From positions 209,357 to 273,356 of the forward strand of contig JAEUIQ010000021.1 of assembly GCA_016794985.1 (NCBI GenBank): 64,000 nt of DNA, written 5' to 3'. A program made the position numbers and the translations under genes. Within the stretch, counting starts at the first letter, position 1. Every line of letters begins with the position of its first letter. The stretch comes from Planctomycetaceae bacterium (lineage in GTDB: Bacteria; Planctomycetota; Planctomycetia; Pirellulales; Pirellulaceae). A model generated the notes under the pieces. It ran no database searches and was not told the DNA's origin. It was given only the letters and a program-made list of their open reading frames with translations. This document shows positions 9,187-16,448 of the stretch, piece after piece.

Positions 9187-12100
9187 GAAACTCGAACGTT
9201 TTTTGACCATTGATCGTATGCGGACCAGCGAACCACTCGATTTCAGTCCGTTCGGGAATTTTCAGTTTGGCGGCATACAAATTCCTTACACGAGCGTATT
9301 CCCAGGCGACCGTCCAATCATCAGCGACTCCGTCTTCGTGTCCGCGCTCTACCATAAAAGGGCGTGGGGCAATCAATGCGGCCATCTCGGCATAGTTGAA
9401 AGTATGTCCCAAGTCGAATTCGAAAATCTCGTATTCGCCGGTGTTGACGTAGGAGCGAGGATTCGATGTCGACGCATTTTTGTCGACCCATTCATTGAAG
9501 TCCGCCGAACAAATCGATAAGCAATAATCCGTGACAATTGCCGGGACGCGCATGGCGGTTTTTCCACCATAAGACAGACCGTAAAAGGCAATTCGCTCTT
9601 GATCCACAAACGGTTGCCCACGCAGCCAATTTACAATTTGTTGGTGTTGTGGTGTGATAATCGAGAACAGGGTCTTGCCCAAGGGATTCGCTTTGCGTTG
9701 CAATGTTCGAAAGCGATCACCAAAAATGTACGGATTCTGAGGTGCAAACGTGATAAATCCTTCCTCGGCCAACTTCGCAGCAAAGGCTTTGTAAGCGGAA
9801 AACCCAGGTTCTCCAATGGTATCCTGGGGACGCCCTTCTAATCCATGTTGACACACGACTACGGGGCGACGCTCTCCTACTTTCAGGTCTTTGGGGATGA
9901 GCAACAATCCATAAGCGATGACATCTGGAAAGACATCCAGAGCTACTTCGTATGCGGTCCATTTTTCGGACTCCAACAAGAGTCGCGATTGTGGGTTCGG
10001 ATCAAGCAACGGATCTGGGAAGCGACCGATCGTCGTTTCATAGAATTCTTGACGCAACGATTGAGTAGATTCTTCGTACTCTGCCAACGAACTAAAGTTG
10101 AAGCGTGACCAGACATGAACATCACGATGACTGCGACTTGCTTGCAAGAGCTCCTGGGTGTGTCGATCCAGGCTGGCGATTTTCTCTCCGTGTTCGCGAT
10201 CGGGCAGGCGAGCTGTCTGGGCCCACTTTGGCAACGGCCCAATTTCCGAGAATTCGACGTTTTCGCTGCCGAAGGTCGCAACGAATTGTCGGAGCACTTC
10301 GGTGGACCCGGGATTGCCAGTGTCCGCAGGGATAATCAGTCTCGCTCGGTCGAAGTCCACCGAGGGTAGCAATTCACGAATGCGATCCCATTCGGTTTGA
10401 ACCTCGCTCAAGGGAATCGGCGTCAACTCTGACGGTGCGCCTCGTCCGCCTTGCCATTGGTTGCTGGGACCGGCTACAGCCTCGACTAAAATCGCGCGGG
10501 GTGCAATCATGGCGGCCAATTCTGCATCGGCGAAATACGGAAGATTTCCAAACAGGTTGCGATCGAGCGGCTCGTTCCACATTTTGTTTCGCGGACCAAA
10601 ATAGCCACTTACCGCAACTGTCGCGACCCGTTCGTCCAAGGCGCCCAAATACAAACTCAACAGTCCACCTTCCCCGTAGCCAAAACTGCCCACAGGAAGA
10701 TCGGGAGTCGATTGTCTGAACCAATCCACTGCCGAAATCAACTCCTGAAGTTCATAACCAATCAGGCTTCGACCCATTTCAAATGCCGGTCGATACAGCC
10801 ACTCGCGGTTCGTGATTCCCTGAAGTCTTTCCTGGCGATTGACCAACAAAGGTATCAAGACTTGGCAGCCGCCGTCTGCCAATCGTCGCGCGTATTGCGC
10901 GGCCGGAGGCACTCCTTCGCTGAGGCCGATCAATTGCTCGGGCCAAACTTCACAATCCGGAATTGCGAGAACATTGGCCCTGGGAGAACGATTTTTAGGT
11001 TTCGCCAACAAGCCGTGCGACCAAACATTTCCAAACGAACGCCAGGTGACGCGGTAGATTTCAAAATTGTCAGCACTCCCGACTAACGAGCTAACGTCCG
11101 GCGTGGCGACCAAACGCATTTCGACATTCGACGGGTTTGTTGGTGTGGGAAGTTGAACTCCTAATTGTTTGGCAAGTCGTTGACGCTCCCGGTCAAGCGA
11201 TTTTTCTCGCTCGGAATTCTCAACCGTATCGTGCCAAAATTTTAGTCGTTGATTGCCGGCATCCTTCCACTTCCGCAGTAAGAAGCGATCGATACCCGCG
11301 ACCATTTGATCCGCGGCATCACCCTGCATTTGCCAAACGCGGGTCGCGGGCATGGTGTTCGGTGGCTTGGATTGCCAAAAGCCTTGGCGGTTGATCATTC
11401 CTTTAGGGAGTTCTTGCTGGGTTACCCAGTAAATCCCACGCGTCAAAAACTCTTGGAACACGGGTTGCTCGAAATCGCCAACGTGTCCCAATGATGTGTA
11501 AAACGAACGTCCACCATCCGCTCGCGTGTATGTCCAAGCCACTGGTTGTGGTTCCTGACCAGCGATGGTACCCAATAGCAAGGGGGTGGTTCCTGGTTTT
11601 AAAGGCAGTGTCTTGTACAAGGATCCGCTGCTCGTCATTTGAACACTTTGACCGTCCATTATCCAATGCGTTGCTTGCTGTTCTACGGACGTGATTTGCG
11701 GCAGCAGTTCATTTCCGAAGTGCCCCGTGTAGTTTCCGCCCCAAACCTCGGCATCAAACTCTGGCCATTGCACCAGACCGGATTCCGCTTGTTCGGAGCG
11801 AAGGTGAAATGAATGACTCGCGGTTCGAATTCCGATCATTGGCTTACCGGATTGCACGAAATCGCGAATGAGTTGCATTTGATTCGCTCGGAGTGGACGG
11901 CGGCGCACACTAAACATTGCCGCGTCGGCATTACGCAACAGGTGGAGGCCAGGAAAATCGGCGTCTGTCGAAGAGCCAAAGACAAACTCGACTTGAAAAT
12001 CTTGCCCCAGTTGATTTGCAGCGAATCGAGGCAACGACCGCTCGGTTTCGTACTCTGGTTCGGCGACGAGAATTGCCAAACGAATTCGTCGATCCGAGCT

Positions 12101-13030
12101 AAATCGAAACTGTTGACCGCCGACCAATTGATCACTCGTCATTGTCGGACAAACGAACTTTTCAATATGTTGAATGATAAGATCGGTCCCCGTATGATGA
12201 TGGACATACGGCCACCTCGCAGGATTGTACATTGAATCCGTCAAGTCTCGAACCAACACGGCTTGCTTGCCGGCAGCGATCAAGTTCCGCAACCCAAACG
12301 GCCGACCCAAGACACACATATTGACGTGCACACCAACCAAGGCCACGTTTTTGATGCCGCGCGTTTCTAGAATCGCCCAGACCTCTGGGCCTAGGTCGGT
12401 GATGTAATCGTTCGCCGGATCGATGGTTATCCCAGCGTGTTGTTGCTTCCAAGGTGAATTGGGATTGCGCCCATCAAGTTTGTTTCGCTGGGCCCAAGCC
12501 GCGTGCCGATCTGGATCATCATCTTCGCCCCCGTCCGCCTGATCGATCGGATAGACACCGCCTGCTTCCGAAGGAATCCCCGTGCACCAACGCTCGAAGC
12601 CGTCGGGCACGTTTTCAGGTATGGGAATCGATTGCGCTCGATCCCGGGCTGGATGATCGACATAAAACGCCATGCAGTCGCTAGGGGCATGAATAATCAC
12701 AGCCCCAGATCGGCGGGCGGCGTTTAGATAAGCCTCGATCGCGGGAGCCAACTCGTTGACGCGATCGACCGCATTGGGCGAATGATGATTGTCCCACATA
12801 TCACAAACAATGACGGCAGTTTCCAGCGGGTTCCATGACGCTTCGGTCAAAACGGCGTGATAAAGCGGACTCCCGGGAGCACTGGGCACACGCGAGCGCA
12901 ACTGAACAGGCCATGGAGCCTTGGCTTTCTCCGTGTCCGATTGCCAAGCGAATGAATTTGACAATCCGGTCGACGACAATACGCAAGAGACAACGATCAA
13001 CAGGGTCAACAAATGGTAACGAGCGACCAT
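9161..13030 (-). CDS. Fusion of isochorismatase-like, ThuA-like and two alpha/beta hydrolase domains
   Basis: A 1289-aa exported protein with four catalytic-type domains. ATG 13030 is used because CGGAG lies 8 bases upstream and a signal peptide (HLLTLLIVVSCVLSSTG) follows; the longer frame from 13126 has neither. Order: isochorismatase-like cysteine hydrolase at about 60-280 (VIVCDMWDNH, then GVHVNMCVLG with the Cys); ThuA-like domain at about 317-547 (ending in SLGHVGDFEQPVFQEFL); a first acetyl-xylan-esterase/dienelactone-hydrolase-like domain at about 610-960; a second at about 973-1287. The second keeps the nucleophile motif GLSYGG; in the first the matching site reads GYGEGG, without Ser. 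The set points to catabolism or deacylation of carbohydrates outside the cytoplasm; the substrate is unknown. Confidence 0.85.
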   Translation of the reverse strand: MVARYHLLTLLIVVSCVLSSTGLSNSFAWQSDTEKAKAPWPVQLRSRVPSAPGSPLYHAVLTEASWNPLETAVIVCDMWDNHHSPNAVDRVNELAPAIEAYLNAARRSGAVIIHAPSDCMAFYVDHPARDRAQSIPIPENVPDGFERWCTGIPSEAGGVYPIDQADGGEDDDPDRHAAWAQRNKLDGRNPNSPWKQQHAGITIDPANDYITDLGPEVWAILETRGIKNVALVGVHVNMCVLGRPFGLRNLIAAGKQAVLVRDLTDSMYNPARWPYVHHHTGTDLIIQHIEKFVCPTMTSDQLVGGQQFRFSSDRRIRLAILVAEPEYETERSLPRFAANQLGQDFQVEFVFGSSTDADFPGLHLLRNADAAMFSVRRRPLRANQMQLIRDFVQSGKPMIGIRTASHSFHLRSEQAESGLVQWPEFDAEVWGGNYTGHFGNELLPQITSVEQQATHWIMDGQSVQMTSSGSLYKTLPLKPGTTPLLLGTIAGQEPQPVAWTYTRADGGRSFYTSLGHVGDFEQPVFQEFLTRGIYWVTQQELPKGMINRQGFWQSKPPNTMPATRVWQMQGDAADQMVAGIDRFLLRKWKDAGNQRLKFWHDTVENSEREKSLDRERQRLAKQLGVQLPTPTNPSNVEMRLVATPDVSSLVGSADNFEIYRVTWRSFGNVWSHGLLAKPKNRSPRANVLAIPDCEVWPEQLIGLSEGVPPAAQYARRLADGGCQVLIPLLVNRQERLQGITNREWLYRPAFEMGRSLIGYELQELISAVDWFRQSTPDLPVGSFGYGEGGLLSLYLGALDERVATVAVSGYFGPRNKMWNEPLDRNLFGNLPYFADAELAAMIAPRAILVEAVAGPSNQWQGGRGAPSELTPIPLSEVQTEWDRIRELLPSVDFDRARLIIPADTGNPGSTEVLRQFVATFGSENVEFSEIGPLPKWAQTARLPDREHGEKIASLDRHTQELLQASRSHRDVHVWSRFNFSSLAEYEESTQSLRQEFYETTIGRFPDPLLDPNPQSRLLLESEKWTAYEVALDVFPDVIAYGLLLIPKDLKVGERRPVVVCQHGLEGRPQDTIGEPGFSAYKAFAAKLAEEGFITFAPQNPYIFGDRFRTLQRKANPLGKTLFSIITPQHQQIVNWLRGQPFVDQERIAFYGLSYGGKTAMRVPAIVTDYCLSICSADFNEWVDKNASTSNPRSYVNTGEYEIFEFDLGHTFNYAEMAALIAPRPFMVERGHEDGVADDWTVAWEYARVRNLYAAKLKIPERTEIEWFAGPHTINGQKTFEFLKKHLRHD

Positions 13031-13269
13031 CGAGAATCTCCGAATGCCAACGCAACGACAATCGAGTCCACGCATTCGCTCGAGCGAGCGAAAGTGTATT
13101 GACGACGTGTCGTGGCGCAACGACATCTATTGGGCCGACTTGAAAGGACCGAGCAGTACGCGTAACGAAGCGTCGCGATTTCTGATGGAGGTCACGCTTC
13201 GGCGAGCGTCGCTCCAACCACAAGAAAACCGCAGTGGCTATTCTACGGGAAATTTCGCGGAGTGACGTC

Positions 13270-14253
13270 TCAATTCATCAACGCCCGCACAAAATCCAAG
13301 ACGGCTGGCTGGACTTCCGCGAGCGGCTTGTCTTGGAAGGCTCCTGCGGCAGCCTTGTGCCCACCGCCCCCGAAATTCCCGGCGATTTCGTTGCAGTTCA
13401 TCGCGCAACGGCTTCGAAAACTCACCTTCACGCCGCCACTTTTTTGTTCCACAAAAATGACGGCAAACTCCGTCCCGCGAATGGCCAAGGCCAAATTGAT
13501 CAGATCCTCTGTGTCGGACGGCAATGAACCGGTTTGCGAAAAGTCATCGTACTTGATCCAAGTATGAACCAGGCGACCTGCCAGCTCCGTTTGTACACGT
13601 CCCAAAACCACGCCACGCAATCGCACCCTGCCGAGCGTCTCTTGTTCGTGAATCTGGGAATAGACCCAACTGGGGTCGGCCCCCGCCTCGATCAAAGTCG
13701 CTGCGGTTCGATAACATTCGGCTTTGGCGGAGGGGAATCTGAACCAACCCGTATCCGTGGCGATGGCAGCATACAAAGGATTAACGATTTCTGGGGTAAG
13801 TTGGCATCCCAGCTCGCTCGCAGCCCGAGTCAGAATTGCACCGGTCGCTTCGGCATTTCGATCTTTGAATAACTCGGCATCCAAATCGTCTTCACCTTGG
13901 TGGTGGTCGACAACGATTCGTTTCACGCCGCTTTCCTTGATCCATTCGCCAACCGGTCCCAATTGAATCCACGCGCTCGTATCCAAAATGATGACCAAGT
14001 CGCAATTCGCCAGTTCGGCACGCGTCACATCGACATCGATAGCCATTATCTTCTTGGCTGGATCGATAAACTGCAAATTCGGGGGAGTCGCTTGCCCATT
14101 GACGATTCGCACCGACTTCCCCAACTGCTCCAATAGTCCAGCCATTCCCAATTCACTGCCCAACGCGTCGCAATCTGGACGAATGTGGCTGGTGAGCACA
14201 ATGTTCTTGGCTTGCCTAACCACATGCTTGAACCGCTGCCAATCGATATTCAT
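13270..14253 (-). CDS. nrnA: DHH/DHHA1 phosphoesterase, NrnA-like
   Basis: A 327-aa cytoplasmic phosphoesterase resembling the bifunctional oligoribonuclease/3'-phosphoadenosine 5'-phosphate phosphatase NrnA, which degrades short RNA oligomers. Motifs in order: HIRPDCDALGSE (about 23-34) for the first metal-binding Asp, the VIILDTS strand (about 87-93), the VDHHQGEDD DHH motif (about 113-121), ATDTGWFRF (about 150), and the DHHA1 substrate loop GGGGHKAAAG (about 297-306). ATG 14253 is chosen since the frame extension upstream to 14316 overlaps ribF without homology. It lies 19 bases after ribF, so the two are probably cotranscribed; in many bacteria nrnA-like genes sit near truB/ribF/rpsO, as here. 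Confidence 0.9.
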   Translation of the reverse strand: MNIDWQRFKHVVRQAKNIVLTSHIRPDCDALGSELGMAGLLEQLGKSVRIVNGQATPPNLQFIDPAKKIMAIDVDVTRAELANCDLVIILDTSAWIQLGPVGEWIKESGVKRIVVDHHQGEDDLDAELFKDRNAEATGAILTRAASELGCQLTPEIVNPLYAAIATDTGWFRFPSAKAECYRTAATLIEAGADPSWVYSQIHEQETLGRVRLRGVVLGRVQTELAGRLVHTWIKYDDFSQTGSLPSDTEDLINLALAIRGTEFAVIFVEQKSGGVKVSFRSRCAMNCNEIAGNFGGGGHKAAAGAFQDKPLAEVQPAVLDFVRALMN

Positions 14254-14272
14254 TGAAATTCTGCTTCTTCTA

Positions 14273-15241
14273 TCAAGTTTTGCTCGCTGCCGCCCAACTT
14301 TGGACCGCAGCAACATCGGATTGAATTTGCCGCCTCAGTTCATCAACCGAATCAAACCGGCGAACGTCCCGCAGTCGCGGACCAAAATCAAAGCTTAGTG
14401 TCTGGCCATACAGGTCTGCCGACAAGCCCAGTACATGAGCTTCAACGCGACTTTGTCCACTCGAAAAGGTTAACGCGGCTCCCACGTTCAAGGCCGCTGG
14501 ATACATTTGGCAGCCAATTTTGGTCCAGGCCGCGTACACGCCTTCTTTCGGCAACAACGTTTCGATCTGATCCAAATTGGCTGTTGGAAAGCCCAGGACT
14601 CGTCCGCGTCGATCTCCCGGTACAACCTCGCCCGTGACGCGAAACGGGCAACCGAGCGCTTGGTTTGCCAGTGACACTTCACCGGTACGCAGCCAGTGTC
14701 GAATACGACTGCTGGAAATCATTCGACCATCGATCTCTTCGGGTACCACAATTTGAGACTCGATTCGATGATTCAAGCAAAGTTCTTGCAATCGAGCTAC
14801 GTCTCCGAGCCGATCTTTACCAAAGAAAAAATTGGGACCTTCGACGACTCGACGCGCGGCCAAGGCTTTGACGATGACCTGTTCAAAGAAGTAGCGATAA
14901 TCCCAATCCAGGAGAGCTTGATCAACACGACAGACGACCAAGGCGTCGATGCCACATCGGGCCAATCGCCGCGCCCGTTCTTTTATGGTCGTCAACGGCA
15001 GTGGAGCATTCGCGGGCTGGAGTACAGCCAAAGGATGTGGCGAAAAGGAAAACACGACACTGGGACGCCGCAAAGGCTTCGCCCACTGAGCGACCTCACG
15101 TAACAAGACTTGATGCCCGAGATGGACGCCATCAAAATTTCCGATCGTGACACATCCACCTCGCAAGCGAGCCGGAAAATCTCGCCAATCGTCGATGACT
15201 TCGATCGTTTCATTTACAAACTTGCTACACCGCATTTCCAT
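14273..15241 (-). CDS. ribF: Bifunctional riboflavin kinase/FAD synthetase
   Basis: A 322-aa enzyme that phosphorylates riboflavin to FMN and adenylates FMN to FAD. The N-terminal FAD synthetase half shows GNFDGVHLGHQ (about residues 25-35), the nucleotidyltransferase HxGH-type motif, SFSPHPLAVL, and the ISSSRIR motif (about 170). The C-terminal riboflavin kinase half shows GDRRGRVLGFPTANL (about 204-218) and the catalytic region VEAHVLGLSADLYG. ATG 15241 is taken, with AGGG five bases upstream; GTG 15268 and ATG 15235 are alternatives. It is followed closely by the nrnA-like gene, an arrangement known from other bacteria. Confidence 0.94.
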   Translation of the reverse strand: MEMRCSKFVNETIEVIDDWRDFPARLRGGCVTIGNFDGVHLGHQVLLREVAQWAKPLRRPSVVFSFSPHPLAVLQPANAPLPLTTIKERARRLARCGIDALVVCRVDQALLDWDYRYFFEQVIVKALAARRVVEGPNFFFGKDRLGDVARLQELCLNHRIESQIVVPEEIDGRMISSSRIRHWLRTGEVSLANQALGCPFRVTGEVVPGDRRGRVLGFPTANLDQIETLLPKEGVYAAWTKIGCQMYPAALNVGAALTFSSGQSRVEAHVLGLSADLYGQTLSFDFGPRLRDVRRFDSVDELRRQIQSDVAAVQSWAAASKT

Positions 15242-15308
15242 CAATACCCTGTTGTACCTCCAGGCCACTTCCCCGACATGACCATGCTAGAATTCGACAA
15301 TTGCCAAT

Positions 15309-15336
15309 AGAATAAAAGTTGTTTAGCCAAGTTCAA
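15309..15336 (-). promoter_or_regulatory. Possible sigma70-type promoter of ribF-nrnA
   Basis: On the minus strand TTGAAC (15336-15331) and TATTCT (15314-15309) are 16 bases apart, about 70 bases before the ribF start and in the gap after the kinase gene. This is a consensus match by eye only. Confidence 0.28.
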
Positions 15337-15349
15337 AACCCAAGACAAG

Positions 15350-16117
15350 TCATCCTTCGTTCCGATTGTACGGGACACGTTTGGGGGTTGGGAACTCCAA
15401 CGTGAATTGAGTGCCGCGTCCGACGGTACTTTGCACGTTGATCACTCCGCGATGAGCTTCGATGATTCGCTTGGCGGTTGGCAGGCCTAAGCCGGATCCC
15501 CCATCTTTTGTGGAGAAAAACGCCGAGAACATTTTTAGAAGAGTTGTGTCGTTCATCCCCACCCCCGTATCGATCAAATCCAGCGCAACTCCCAACCTAG
15601 TTGTCCGCGTCCTCGCAACAAGCTGGCCTTCGTCAGGCATCGCCTCAATGGCGTTCTTGACCAAGTTCATCAAAGCGGCCTGCAATGCCGGCTTGTCCAT
15701 CATCATTCGTGGCAGCTCAGGATCAAGGTAACGAACGATTTCAATATTCTGTTGAACGCATTGCGATTCGAAAAAGTCCAACACTTCGGCCACTTGTTGA
15801 TTCAAGTCGGCCGGGCGAAGTTCCAATGCGTTGATGCTGGCCAATCTCATGAAGTCTTTGAGGAGGTTTTCCAACCGGACACATTGTCGATTGACGATCG
15901 CGATCTTCTGCACCGCTCGTCGGGCCGCTGGCGAGTTCTCGCGCCCAAAATCTTCGTGCAACATTTCCATATGCAATCGAATCACGCTGAGCGGATTTTT
16001 GATTTCGTGCGCGAGCGATCCGGCCAACTCTGCCAGCTCACGATATTCTCTCCGCAATCGCTCGGTGTCCCATTCTTGCACCACGCGTTCCACGATTTCC
16101 TCAGATTCGTCATCCAT
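15350..16117 (-). CDS. Soluble sensor histidine kinase, NtrB/ZraS-like
   Basis: A 255-aa cytoplasmic histidine kinase without membrane segments or PAS domain. The helical N-terminus leads into the H-box AHEIKNPLSVIRLHMEML (about 36-53, phospho-acceptor His), then the N-box LMNLVKNAIEAMP (about 147-159), the G1 box LDLIDTGVGM, the F-box region FSAFFSTKDGG and the G2 box SGLGLP, closing with GRGTQFTLEFP. All ATP-binding residues appear intact. The start at ATG 16117 has GGGAA about 7 bases upstream; GTG 16144 is possible. No response regulator is adjacent, so the partner is elsewhere. The lack of a sensor domain suggests input through a protein partner binding the N-terminal helices. Confidence 0.9.
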   Translation of the reverse strand: MDDESEEIVERVVQEWDTERLRREYRELAELAGSLAHEIKNPLSVIRLHMEMLHEDFGRENSPAARRAVQKIAIVNRQCVRLENLLKDFMRLASINALELRPADLNQQVAEVLDFFESQCVQQNIEIVRYLDPELPRMMMDKPALQAALMNLVKNAIEAMPDEGQLVARTRTTRLGVALDLIDTGVGMNDTTLLKMFSAFFSTKDGGSGLGLPTAKRIIEAHRGVINVQSTVGRGTQFTLEFPTPKRVPYNRNEG

Positions 16118-16282
16118 CGTGATTTCCCAGTAACTTTCTACCACAAGGTTGATTCAGCCTTAAAAAGCGCAACCCGAAGTGTAGGCAAGGAAAATGCAGC
16201 TTTCCCAGGCGAACGTTGCGGGTGGGATCCTAGCGCTCCAAGGGAATAGACGTCCTTATTCACCAATCCACGCTTGGCCTAC

Positions 16283-16322
16283 AAAAAAAGAATCGCCCTG
16301 CCAAATCGCAGGACGATTCTTT
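16283..16322 (-). terminator. Rho-independent terminator of pnp
   Basis: Read on the minus strand, AAAGAATCGTCCTGC pairs with GCAGGGCGATTCTTT (one mismatch) around a small loop, and a run of T follows. It lies about 125 bases downstream of the pnp stop, a textbook intrinsic terminator. Confidence 0.8.
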
Positions 16323-16448
16323 ACTCGATACAGTGATGCGGGAACACCATTGCGTTGCCACACTGGTCGTTCGCGTTTGCCTTGGTGCTCGATCAATCCA
16401 ATCAGATGCCGGGCACACACGGATCAAACGCGTTCTTGATTGCCAGAT

